Origin: CAZMUD01 sp964569715
GTDB taxonomy: Bacteria > Chloroflexota > Dehalococcoidia > Dehalococcoidales > UBA2162
Length of the DNA stretch: 8,539 bases
Assembly (NCBI GenBank): GCA_964569715.1
Contig: CAZMUD010000047.1
Location: forward strand, 1 to 8,539
Reading direction: 5' to 3'
Part shown: piece after piece, positions 1 through 5,352 of the stretch
How positions within the stretch are numbered: the first letter of the stretch is position 1
Layout of the letters: each line of letters opens with the position of its first letter
Notes under the pieces: generated by a model
What the model was told of the DNA's origin: nothing
What the model saw: only the letters and a program-made list of their open reading frames with translations
Databases searched by the model: none
Program-made: the position numbers and the translations under genes

Positions 1-86
1 ATTCTCCCGGCTACTACAACTATGACGGCTGGGTCAAGTATGGCTGGATTGACCAGGCTCTCAAGAAAGAGATGACGGGGAAGTAG
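1..86 (+). CDS. C-terminal end of an unrecognised protein (5' partial)
   Basis: The reading frame beginning at base 3 runs 27 codons to a TAG at 84-86. The tail is rich in Gly, Tyr and Trp (it includes YNYDGWVKYGWIDQALKK) and ends in a basic stretch. The composition is protein-like and a hairpin that could end its transcript follows at 111-155, so this is probably the true 3' end of a gene whose body lies left of the window. I do not recognise the family from this little sequence. Confidence 0.5.
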   Translation, partial: SPGYYNYDGWVKYGWIDQALKKEMTGK

Positions 87-110
87 GTAGGAATAAGCGT
101 TAGTAAGGAA

Positions 111-155
111 GCCCCCATAGAGTTTACCATCAGGGTGAAGCTAAAATATGGGGGC
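111..155 (+). terminator. GC-rich hairpin downstream of the first gene, possible terminator
   Basis: GCCCCCATA at 111-119 pairs perfectly with TATGGGGGC at 147-155, a 9-bp stem with a 27-nt loop. It sits 24 bases after the stop of the first gene. The sequence that follows (TACTTACTTTC) has only a weak T-rich character and the loop is long, so it may be a poor intrinsic terminator or a structured 3' end instead. The stem is seen directly; its role is inferred. Confidence 0.45.
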
Positions 156-237
156 TACTTACTTTCATATAGTTGTCAGGTATCAGCGCAAAAAGGAACC
201 CTATCTAGCACCGCACAGCTTAAGGCTTTAAGAGAGC

Positions 238-498
238 ATGCTGTTAGTGATGACCGTGGCTAGCCGGAAACAACCTCCCGTGGACGCTATCCGTAGAGAT
301 GTGGCGCTGCTAATCTGTGCTGCGCTTCAGCAGGATAACCGTGGCAAGTGGTATACCTTGGCTGGGTTGCAATGCTGGGGTTGTATGAAGTTCTCCAAAG
401 GCGACCCAGCTAAAATGCGTCTAAGCAGGCGAGAGGGTTATCGTGGCTGCAGGTTAGTCAATAAACGGTATGCCCTGCTATCGGGTGTGAAGGATTAA
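238..498 (+). CDS. Small cysteine-containing hypothetical protein
   Basis: An 86-residue protein with no predicted membrane segment or signal peptide. The N-terminal half is basic and then helical (roughly residues 16-32, DAIRRDVALLICAAL). The second half carries a Cys-Trp-Gly-Cys pair (C46, C49), a short KFSKGDPAKM segment and a further Cys at 71 in a YRGCRLVNKRYA context. The spacing of C46, C49 and C71 could make a metal site or disulfide, but a fourth ligand is not obvious (C27 is possible). I do not recognise a named family. The ribosome-binding sequence (AAGAGAG directly before the ATG) is poor and no clear promoter is visible. In favour of a real gene are the ordered, non-repetitive protein-like composition and the absence of a competing frame. 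It stands alone, between a hairpin and a divergent or intergenic segment. Confidence 0.5.
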   Translation: MLLVMTVASRKQPPVDAIRRDVALLICAALQQDNRGKWYTLAGLQCWGCMKFSKGDPAKMRLSRREGYRGCRLVNKRYALLSGVKD

Positions 499-521
499 GA
501 AAAAGTCCTGTAGCAGACTTC

Positions 522-620
522 CTAGCCCAGCTCTCTCACCAGCAGGTCGATGCGCTCCAGGGCTTCGTCTATATCCGCACCAGGGTGGGTATGGGTCAAG
601 ACTGTGATGAGGTTGCTCAT
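522..620 (-). CDS. Possible 32-residue ORF or gene remnant
   Basis: The minus strand reads ATG at 620 to TAG at 522. The peptide starts MSNLITVLTHTHPGADI and finishes with an amphipathic helix (DEALERIDLLVREL). The composition looks like real protein, but no Shine-Dalgarno sequence precedes the ATG and no promoter is evident. It may be a microprotein, the tail of a decayed gene, or chance. No family is recognised. Confidence 0.2.
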   Translation of the reverse strand: MSNLITVLTHTHPGADIDEALERIDLLVRELG

Positions 621-622
621 AA

Positions 623-650
623 TTGACAAACTGCCATTCTTGTGTATACT
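623..650 (+). promoter_or_regulatory. Consensus promoter for the zinc-ribbon/OB-fold gene
   Basis: TTGACA at 623-628 is a perfect -35 hexamer. It is followed after 16 bases by TATACT at 645-650, which matches five of six -10 positions. Transcription would start near 657, about 12 bases before the chosen ATG at 669 and just at the Shine-Dalgarno sequence. The promoter overlaps the longest-frame ATG at 642, which rules that codon out as the start. Confidence 0.75.
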
Positions 651-668
651 TTGGGAAGGGGGTGTTCA

Positions 669-1388
669 ATGCCAAAGTGTCCTAATTGTGGTCAGAAAAC
701 GGTAAGAACCGGGGACTGGGCATGCCAATGGTGTGGTTATCCACTGTTATCCGAATCTTATAAAAAGATACCAGAGACTTATAGGGAACTGAAAGAAGAG
801 AAACTGCATAAACAGAAGCCCCTGGTGAGAGAGGATATTTCTGAATCTGCACCAGAGCTTGAGCTTGAACTAGTGGTGGAACCTGAACCTGAGCCAGTGG
901 CGGAGCTTGAGCCAGCCCCAGAGCCGGAGCCTAAGCCTAAGCCTAAGCCTAAGCCTAAGCCTAAGCCTAAGCCTAAGCCTAAGCCCAAACCCAAACCCAA
1001 ACCCAAGCCTAAACCTAAGCCTGAGGCTGAACCAGTGATGGAATCTGAACCTGAGCCAACGCCAGCCGCAATAGAGGTAACTGTTGAAGAACTGCTTTTA
1101 GCTTATGAAGCGGATGGGGCAGCAGCGGACGCAAAATTTGCCAATAAGATTCTTCAGGTAACGGGAGTAGTGAACAGAATAGAAATCAAGGATGTTCTTG
1201 GTATTTACTATATCACTCTAACTAGCGCTGAAAAAACCCTATTGTTACAGAATGTCCGGTGCACCTTCGACAAGAAATATGTACCTGAGTTGAACCAGTT
1301 GACACCAGGACAAACGGTGACGGTGCAGGGCAAATACGATGGCTCCATAATAGATATTAGTATGAGGGATTGTGTTTTAGTTCACTGA
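669..1388 (+). CDS. Zinc-ribbon protein with Lys-Pro repeat spacer and C-terminal tRNA_anti-like OB-fold domain
   Basis: A 239-residue protein in three parts. Residues 4-22 form a short zinc ribbon with ligands C4-x2-C7 and C19-x2-C22. After a charged helix (about 30-60), residues 65-87 are acidic and rich in Glu-Pro, and residues 88-118 are an uninterrupted P(KP)15 repeat. A short acidic Pro/Glu stretch leads into residues 137-239, which fit the tRNA_anti-like family: the opening VEELLLAYEADGAAADAKF, the ILQVTGVV strand, a VRCTF segment, then LTPGQTVTVQGKYDG and a final DCVLVH. No signal peptide or membrane helix is visible, so it is probably cytosolic. The start at 669 is set by AAGGGGGTG (656-664) and by the promoter at 623-650. 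The function is unknown: the domain is OB-like, but nucleic acid binding is only inferred. The KP/EP spacer resembles the rigid proline-rich spacers of TonB-like proteins and would hold the two folded ends apart. Confidence 0.85.
   Translation: MPKCPNCGQKTVRTGDWACQWCGYPLLSESYKKIPETYRELKEEKLHKQKPLVREDISESAPELELELVVEPEPEPVAELEPAPEPEPKPKPKPKPKPKPKPKPKPKPKPKPKPKPKPEAEPVMESEPEPTPAAIEVTVEELLLAYEADGAAADAKFANKILQVTGVVNRIEIKDVLGIYYITLTSAEKTLLLQNVRCTFDKKYVPELNQLTPGQTVTVQGKYDGSIIDISMRDCVLVH
930..1022 (+). repeat. Coding hexanucleotide tandem repeat (CCTAAG)n
   Basis: Nine perfect copies of CCTAAG fill 930-983. They are followed by three CCCAAA units, then CCCAAG, CCTAAA, CCTAAG and a final CCT. All units are in frame and encode P(KP)15. 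The left part is identical at the base level and the right part has drifted synonymously. This fits recent slippage expansion of an older Lys-Pro spacer whose amino-acid pattern is maintained. Copy number is likely to vary between close relatives. Confidence 0.95.
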
Positions 1389-1392
1389 AAAT

Positions 1393-1533
1393 ATAATCTA
1401 CAGTAGCCTTCTCTGAGGCTAGATTAACATTGGCGGGAACTACCCCAGGCACACTGGAGAGAGCCTCCTCTACCCGGGCAATGCAGGAAGCACAGGTCAT
1501 CCCACCTACGTGGAAGATGGATTTCTTACGCCG
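1393..1533 (-). pseudogene. Remnant of a heavy-metal-associated (HMA) domain, CopA or copper-chaperone type
   Basis: The minus strand from 1527 reads KSIFHVGGMTCASCIARVEE, then ALSSVPGVVPANVNLASEKA and TVDY. This is the first three-quarters of an HMA domain with the complete GMTCASC copper-binding loop (1506-1486). HMA domains occur as stand-alone copper chaperones and at the N-terminus of copper P-type ATPases. Here the frame is closed by TAA at 1534-1536 just upstream with no start codon before the metal loop, and homology ends after VDY. Beyond that point the frame runs antisense into the preceding gene and stops at 1357-1359. The last strand and helix of the fold are missing. It is therefore a relic trapped between the 669-1388 gene and galT, whose promoter now lies just beyond its 5' edge. 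Confidence 0.75.
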
Positions 1534-1538
1534 TTATA

Positions 1539-1547
1539 TGCTATAAT
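1539..1547 (+). promoter_or_regulatory. Extended -10 promoter for galT
   Basis: TGCTATAAT contains a perfect TATAAT (1542-1547) preceded by the TGN extension. No good -35 is present (GGATTT or TGGATT at the expected spacing), which is usual for extended -10 promoters. Transcription would start near 1554, 13 bases before the ATG at 1567. Confidence 0.6.
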
Positions 1548-1566
1548 TCAGGCAACAACGGATAGT

Positions 1567-2589
1567 ATGTCAGAATTAAGACAGGACCCAACAACCAGAG
1601 AATGGGTAATAATAGCTCCGGAGAGAGCTAATCGCCCTCATCAAGCACCGAGAAAAAAGCGTGACGAAGAGCTACCCGAATGGGATGCATCCTGCCCCTT
1701 CTGCCCCGGCAACGAAGCCCAAACACCTACCGAAGTCTTCAGAATCCCCATCTCAAGCGAGGCCTCAGCCTGGGAGGTAAGAGTAGTACCTAATCAGTTC
1801 GCGGCGTTAACACCTGAAGGCGATATTACCCGGAGGGAGGATGGGCGCTTTGTCCGTAAAATGGGTGGTTTTGGAGAGCATGAGGTAATCATAGAAACCC
1901 CATCTCATAATACGCCGATGGCGTTGTTGACATATGAGCAGGTAAAAAAGGTGCTGATAGCCTACCAGCAAAGATACAATGCCTTAAAGGAAAATCGTCA
2001 ACTCAAGTTCATTACTATTTTTAAAAATTACGGCTGGGCATCAGGGACATCTCTGCCACATTCTCACTCTCAATTAGTGGCTACACCCATCATAACTCCT
2101 TACTACCACCGAAGATTTAATGTCGCCGTGGATTACTACGCTGATATGAGTAGATGTCTTTGCTGTGAATTGCTCACCGATGAGCTAGGGAAAGGGAGAA
2201 GAATCATTGCCGAGACCAAGGAGTTCGTTGCCCTTCACCCTTATGCCTCGCGCGTACCCTATGAGACCTGGATTATACCCAAGAAGCATTATTCCTCCTT
2301 CGGACTGTTTCCGGCAACGCATCTCGCTGAACTGGCTACGGTGCTAAAGGATATCCTCTTCTGCTTACATCGGGGGCTTAATAATCCAGCCTTTAACCTC
2401 ATGGTTGATACTGCCATTACCGAGGACGAGGAGAACCCCTATTACCACTGGCGTATCAGGATAATGCCGAGATTGACCACCATTGCCGGGTTTGAAATGG
2501 GCTCAGGTATCTATATAAATACGGCACTACCGGAAGAGACGGCAAAGTTTATGAGACAGTTAGCCAGCTCCTGTACTGAAGATGAATAG
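1567..2589 (+). CDS. galT: Galactose-1-phosphate uridylyltransferase (GalT, HIT superfamily)
   Basis: Probable Leloir-pathway enzyme exchanging UMP between UDP-glucose and galactose-1-phosphate, cytosolic. The 340 residues open with LRQDPTTREWVIIAPERANR, the typical GalT N-terminus. C43-x2-C46 (SCPFCPGNE) is a zinc-site pair. GFGEHEVIIETPSH spans 101-114. The active-site motif is HSHSQ at 165-169, with His167 as the expected uridylylated nucleophile. The serine after the first His, in place of the Pro of the E. coli type (HPHxQ), is common in archaeal and deep-branching bacterial GalTs. YYHWRIRIMPR (292-302) and the FEMGSGIYIN region (309-318) complete the fold. The start at 1567 is chosen over a GTG at 1510 because the promoter lies between them and the upstream extension is antisense to the HMA relic. 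The Shine-Dalgarno sequence is weak. No galK or galE is adjacent. A related nucleotidyltransferase such as an ADP-sugar phosphorylase is the main alternative. Confidence 0.88.
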   Translation: MSELRQDPTTREWVIIAPERANRPHQAPRKKRDEELPEWDASCPFCPGNEAQTPTEVFRIPISSEASAWEVRVVPNQFAALTPEGDITRREDGRFVRKMGGFGEHEVIIETPSHNTPMALLTYEQVKKVLIAYQQRYNALKENRQLKFITIFKNYGWASGTSLPHSHSQLVATPIITPYYHRRFNVAVDYYADMSRCLCCELLTDELGKGRRIIAETKEFVALHPYASRVPYETWIIPKKHYSSFGLFPATHLAELATVLKDILFCLHRGLNNPAFNLMVDTAITEDEENPYYHWRIRIMPRLTTIAGFEMGSGIYINTALPEETAKFMRQLASSCTEDE

Positions 2590-2643
2590 CTCTCTCCGAA
2601 GCAAAAAGTCTAGCCATCTATCACCTGAACTCAGAGGCTCTAT

Positions 2644-3384
2644 CTAGATGAAATTAAAATACCTCAACCCTTCAATTATTCCAGCACTATATTCCCCAAT
2701 AGCGTGGTAGGCATTTTCGCCCTCAAAGCTTCCCAGCTCAGCATGGGCATTACCCACGATTATCCCCTTGAATCCGGCCTTGAACATACCTAAATCATTG
2801 CCGGAATCGCCACAAACTACAACTGCTTCTCTATTGATATCAAATTTGTCCACTAAATATCTTAGCGCTCCAACCTTACCAGCTCTCACTGGCAGAAAGT
2901 CCAAGAATTCACCACCGCTGTAGATTATGTTTGCCTTCAGCTTTGCCATTTCCAGGCGGTCGGCTATTTCTTGCATAACCTCGGATTGATTTTCCCTCAG
3001 AAAGTAACTTGCCTTGAATTCTGTTTGCCACTCCTCATCTTGACGGACTAATTCCTTAATATCAGTAAGTAGCTGCACTATTTTCTCTCTCTCCCAGCCT
3101 TGAGAGATGATTTGCCTCCAGTTGTTATCCGGAATAAATACTCCTTGGTGCGCAAAATAGACCTCTGTGCCCACCTGGCATATACAGGCGTCTGCTATCT
3201 GGATTTCTTTTTCATGAATAAACTGCATCACTGAAGGGATATGCCTCCCCGTGCTGAAAACCAGCAAGATTTCCTTGTCCTTTATCATCTTCAACAACTC
3301 GTACATCGAATCATCGTCGCCAATAAATGTGCCATCAAGGTCTGTGCATAGCATCTTCTTGCGGGCAGACTGTAGAACTTCCAT
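2644..3384 (-). CDS. HAD-superfamily sugar-phosphate phosphatase, sucrose-6-phosphate phosphatase-like
   Basis: Probably removes the phosphate from the disaccharide phosphate made by the glycosyltransferase encoded just upstream. The 246-residue protein has all four HAD motifs: DLDGT with nucleophile Asp15 and acid/base Asp17, STGR at 44-47, the lysine of RAGKVGAL (Lys170), and GDSGND at 192-197. The long insert between motifs II and III is the class IIB cap seen in sucrose-phosphate and mannosylfructose-phosphate phosphatases. FLDFLPVRAGKVGAL is the family's substrate/cap signature region. The ATG at 3384 is preferred over TTG at 3390 because AGG sits 6 bases before the ATG and directly abuts the TTG. 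The gap to the glycosyltransferase stop is 7 bases, so translation is probably coupled. It converges with galT, 54 bases away, and no terminator is visible between them. Confidence 0.82.
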   Translation of the reverse strand: MEVLQSARKKMLCTDLDGTFIGDDDSMYELLKMIKDKEILLVFSTGRHIPSVMQFIHEKEIQIADACICQVGTEVYFAHQGVFIPDNNWRQIISQGWEREKIVQLLTDIKELVRQDEEWQTEFKASYFLRENQSEVMQEIADRLEMAKLKANIIYSGGEFLDFLPVRAGKVGALRYLVDKFDINREAVVVCGDSGNDLGMFKAGFKGIIVGNAHAELGSFEGENAYHAIGEYSAGIIEGLRYFNFI

Positions 3385-3391
3385 ATCCAAC

Positions 3392-4648
3392 CTACCACTG
3401 AGAGATTATTTCTAGCGTGTTTTCGGCAATGCGCTCCCAGGTGAACGTCGAATGTGCCTTCTCGTACCCCTTGCGTGAGATTTCCTCATGCAAGTGCTTG
3501 TCTCTAAGTAATCTGAGTATAGCCTCTGCCAGCGCCTGCGTATCAAGGGGGTCAACAATTAATGCATCCTGACCATCTACTAAAAAATCCCTCAACCCTC
3601 CTCGGTCAGTTACAACAGCTGGCGTGCCGCAAGCCATACCTTCAATGGCAACCATACCAAAGGGTTCATACGTTGAGGGTAGTGCTAGTACCTCTGCCGC
3701 ATTATAAAAAACCTCCAGTTCATTAACGTAACCGTAAAAAATGGCATTGTCAGCTAAACCAAGGCTCTCCGCCAGTTGTGATAGTTTATTCCTCTTTTCC
3801 GCTTCAGTGGGCTCAGTGGAACCAATGGCGAGGATGAGCTTAACCTCGGGCATCTCTTGAGCCACATATTTGAATGCTTTAATTAAAAGGTCATAGCCCT
3901 TATAGGGGGTTATTCTTCCCACAGCGAACACGAACCGTACTGGCAGCTTATACTTCCTTATGACCTTCTCCAAGTCATTCTCTTCTATTCTATGAAACTT
4001 GTCAGGGAAGAAACCCGGGGTGATAATGACAATTTTCCCGTCGGATATCCCATATTCCTCACACATTATCTTCTTCTGTTTGGGAGTAGTTGCTATGACT
4101 CGATTAACACTCTGCATTATTGCTTTTTCAGTCGCGTTTCTCTGCTTGAAATTGAGTTGTTTCTCAAACTCTACCTCATTTATCTCCACCCCCTCCTCAG
4201 TGGCGGCTTGCCTCATTTGCATCTCTTTCCACACTCCCAGAGAATGGGGGGTGAAGATATGAGGAATATTGAAAATGCTAGCAAGTTTAATCCCCACAAA
4301 GCCAGCATCCCAGTAATGAGAATCTATAAACTCATACTTTAGATTGTTATTCTTACCATATTCAATAAACCCTTCGATTAGCTCAGGTAGATTTTCAATC
4401 AGATATTCTTTAGGAATAAAATCGTTACCACCGCAAGGAATCCTAACTATTCTGACATCCTCGGTGAGCTGTTCAATTTGGTGAAAGTCCTCAAATTTCC
4501 TCGCTAGGATATCCACTTTGTACCCGAATCTTGCCAGCGCTTTTGAGAGTTCAATTACGAAGACTATCTGTCCTCCGGTGTCCGCACGACCAAAAGAAGG
4601 CTTTGCCTCGAAATATCCGTGAGTCGAAACCATCAATATTCTTTTCAT
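3392..4648 (-). CDS. GT4 glycosyltransferase, sucrose-phosphate synthase / mannosylfructose-phosphate synthase-like
   Basis: A 418-residue, two-Rossmann-domain (GT-B) retaining glycosyltransferase. It probably joins a nucleotide sugar to fructose-6-phosphate or a similar acceptor. Visible signatures are ADTGGQ (22-27) with the following helix, as in the SPS family, DSHYWDAG (109-116), TPHSLG (133-138), the donor-domain GRITPYKG (244-251), and the EPFGMVAIE retaining-GT motif with Glu328 and Glu336. SPS, mannosylfructose-phosphate synthase and some trehalose or glucosylglycerate enzymes share these, so donor and acceptor cannot be fixed from motifs. The adjacent HAD phosphatase favours a synthase/phosphatase pair making a non-reducing disaccharide, either as a compatible solute or for carbon storage. 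The longest frame begins at GTG 4657, but that codon lies inside the Shine-Dalgarno sequence GGGGAGG (4663-4657). The ATG at 4648, 8 bases downstream, is the correct start. Confidence 0.85.
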   Translation of the reverse strand: MKRILMVSTHGYFEAKPSFGRADTGGQIVFVIELSKALARFGYKVDILARKFEDFHQIEQLTEDVRIVRIPCGGNDFIPKEYLIENLPELIEGFIEYGKNNNLKYEFIDSHYWDAGFVGIKLASIFNIPHIFTPHSLGVWKEMQMRQAATEEGVEINEVEFEKQLNFKQRNATEKAIMQSVNRVIATTPKQKKIMCEEYGISDGKIVIITPGFFPDKFHRIEENDLEKVIRKYKLPVRFVFAVGRITPYKGYDLLIKAFKYVAQEMPEVKLILAIGSTEPTEAEKRNKLSQLAESLGLADNAIFYGYVNELEVFYNAAEVLALPSTYEPFGMVAIEGMACGTPAVVTDRGGLRDFLVDGQDALIVDPLDTQALAEAILRLLRDKHLHEEISRKGYEKAHSTFTWERIAENTLEIISQW

Positions 4649-4663
4649 CCATTTCACCTCCCC

Positions 4664-4931
4664 TGCTCAGTACTTTACACTTCAGCCCTTGATAGGTCCA
4701 AGCTCATTCTTCATCACTCCTGGTGTAGCTATGTATTATACACCTATGGCATCTGACTCTCAAGCTGGCAGGAACCCACCCATGAGTCACCGTTGAACAA
4801 AAGCCCATTTACCAGCGTTATTACCGCAAGTTATGTTATTACTTACGGTGGCTGCACTAAAATGGTCTAAGAAGATACCCCCATCGCTTCTATTCTGCGT
4901 AGGTCCCGCCACCATTCAACTCAACTCCGTT
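4664..4931. other. Intergenic region upstream of the glycosyltransferase operon
   Basis: Apart from the minus-strand promoter listed separately, this stretch holds an imperfect inverted repeat: ACCGCAAG (4823-4830) against CTTACGGT (4841-4848, one mismatch), flanked by CAGC and GCTG. It also holds a direct repeat GTTATTAC at 4817 and 4835, 18 bases apart. These could be a regulator site for the minus-strand operon but lie well upstream of its -35. A 42-codon minus-strand ORF (4915-4787) covers the same bases and is not convincing. I see no gene here with confidence. Confidence 0.3.
4735..4763 (-). promoter_or_regulatory. Promoter of the glycosyltransferase-phosphatase operon
   Basis: On the minus strand TTGAGA (4763-4758, five of six -35 positions) is followed after exactly 17 bases by a perfect TATAAT (4740-4735). 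Transcription would begin near 4728, giving a leader of about 80 bases before the ATG at 4648. Confidence 0.65.
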
Positions 4932-4961
4932 TTGACAAAATCTATTTTTGGGGGTTAAAAT
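4932..4961 (+). promoter_or_regulatory. Promoter of tRNA-Gly
   Basis: A perfect TTGACA (4932-4937) lies 18 bases before TAAAAT (4956-4961, five of six -10 positions). The predicted start near 4968 is about 6 bases before the mature tRNA 5' end at 4974. Confidence 0.65.
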
Positions 4962-4973
4962 AGGCTCGATGTT

Positions 4974-5049
4974 GCGGGAGTAACTCAGTTGGCAGAGTCC
5001 CTGCCTTCCAAGCAGGTTGTCGCGGGTTCGAATCCCGTCTCCCGCTCCA
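4974..5049 (+). tRNA. tRNA-Gly (anticodon TCC)
   Basis: The full cloverleaf can be drawn. The acceptor stem GCGGGAG pairs with CTCCCGC. The D arm is ACTC/GAGT with loop AGTTGGCA. The anticodon stem CCTGC/GCAGG encloses CTTCCAA, with TCC at 5007-5009. The variable loop is TTGTC, and the T arm GCGGG/CCCGT carries a TTCGAAT loop. The discriminator base is T (5046), as in bacterial tRNA-Gly, and CCA is encoded at 5047-5049. The reverse complement gives the well-known spurious peptide RRDSNPRQPAWKAGTLPTE, so the minus-strand ORF here is an artefact. Confidence 0.97.
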
Positions 5050-5080
5050 GGAGCCTAAGAGAGATACCTGCTTCAGCAAA

Positions 5081-5281
5081 ATGAGCATGGATAATTTGCT
5101 CACCGGGTATGAGCTAATAGCCAGGGCTGAAGTGGCCACAGCGCATAAAAATTTCTCACCAGTGGTTAACTTGGGTATTACTGGGAGTAAAGAGCAGGTG
5201 GAAGAGTACAGGATAGCGAACTTGACATTATCACTAGCCCATGGTAGTCTTATGAGTGAGTATTGCAATCAGTTGCAATAA
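5081..5281 (+). CDS. Unrecognised small ORF between tRNA-Gly and the FmdE operon
   Basis: The 66-codon frame has protein-like composition (helical segments such as YELIARAEVATAHKN and EEYRIANLTLSLAHG), but no Shine-Dalgarno sequence precedes the ATG at 5081 or the next at 5087. Its 3' end contains a good -35 hexamer and runs into a 20-bp palindrome, so this DNA is at least partly regulatory. It could be a small gene ended by the hairpin at 5298-5322, a fragment of a gene lost next to the tRNA, or chance. No family is recognised. Confidence 0.25.
   Translation: MSMDNLLTGYELIARAEVATAHKNFSPVVNLGITGSKEQVEEYRIANLTLSLAHGSLMSEYCNQLQ
5222..5250 (+). promoter_or_regulatory. Candidate distal promoter for the FmdE operon
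   Basis: A perfect TTGACA (5222-5227) is followed after 17 bases by TAGTCT (5245-5250), which keeps the most conserved -10 bases (T1, A2, T6). The predicted start, near 5257, falls just before the palindrome at 5261-5280, where a bound repressor would block it. A weaker candidate nearer the gene is TTAATG (5334-5339) with TAACTA (5357-5362), which would escape the hairpin at 5298-5322. Confidence 0.4.
5261..5280. promoter_or_regulatory. Perfect operator-like palindrome, TTGCAA-N4-TTGCAA
   Basis: TATTGCAA-TCAG-TTGCAATA is an exact 8+8 bp inverted repeat with a 4-base spacer. The arms resemble the binding site reported for the nickel-responsive Fur-family repressor Nur of Streptomyces (TTGCAA arms with a 5-base spacer, from memory). 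The position just after a candidate -10 fits a repressor operator. The palindrome is seen; the regulator is inferred and no regulator gene is in the window. Confidence 0.55.
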
Positions 5282-5297
5282 CTTCTAGTTGCAAATC

Positions 5298-5325
5298 AAA
5301 AGCCTGCTAAATGCAGGCTTTTATT
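5298..5325 (+). terminator. Intrinsic terminator
   Basis: AAAAGCCTGC (5298-5307) pairs perfectly with GCAGGCTTTT (5313-5322) over a 5-base loop TAAAT, followed by ATT. It is a textbook 10-bp stem with a T run. It probably ends transcripts from the tRNA-Gly side. If the operon promoter is the distal one at 5222-5250, the hairpin would instead be a leader terminator ahead of the FmdE gene. Confidence 0.75.
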
Positions 5326-5336
5326 GGGAAGCCTTA

Positions 5337-5352
5337 ATGCAATGATTTGCAA
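5337..5352. promoter_or_regulatory. Second TTGCAA-type box
   Basis: ATGCAA-TGAT-TTGCAA repeats the architecture of the box at 5261-5280 (6+4+6) with one deviating base in the left arm. Box centres are 74 bases apart, close to seven helical turns, so two bound dimers would face the same side of the DNA. The box lies within the weaker proximal promoter candidate, upstream of the TTG start at 5410. Confidence 0.4.

Noticed and set aside
779..1006. Minus-strand ORF rich in Gly-Leu repeats
   Set aside because: It is the antisense shadow of the Lys-Pro hexamer repeat in the 669-1388 gene, and its composition comes entirely from the repeat.
930..1022. CCTAAG array as a telomere-like or CRISPR-like repeat
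   Set aside because: The units are contiguous 6-mers in frame within a gene, without spacers, and differ from telomeric CCCTAA.
1404..1421. Small hairpin TAGCCT/AGGCTA as a terminator for the KP-repeat gene
   Set aside because: Only 6 bp, no T run follows, and the bases are accounted for by the HMA relic.
1510..1566. N-terminal extension of galT from GTG 1510
   Set aside because: The extension crosses the extended -10 promoter and is antisense to the HMA relic, and the GalT family N-terminus begins at the ATG at 1567.
3992..4342. Plus-strand ORFs within the glycosyltransferase gene
   Set aside because: They are antisense to a gene with clear GT4 motifs, have poor protein-like composition and no ribosome-binding sites.
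4787..4915. 42-codon minus-strand ORF upstream of the glycosyltransferase
   Set aside because: Only a weak, distant GGAG precedes the ATG, the peptide is not recognisable, and the same bases carry repeats and lie upstream of the operon promoter.
4942..5268. Minus-strand ORF of 108 residues across the tRNA
   Set aside because: It contains RRDSNPRQPAWKAGTLPTE, the standard spurious translation of the antisense of tRNA-Gly.
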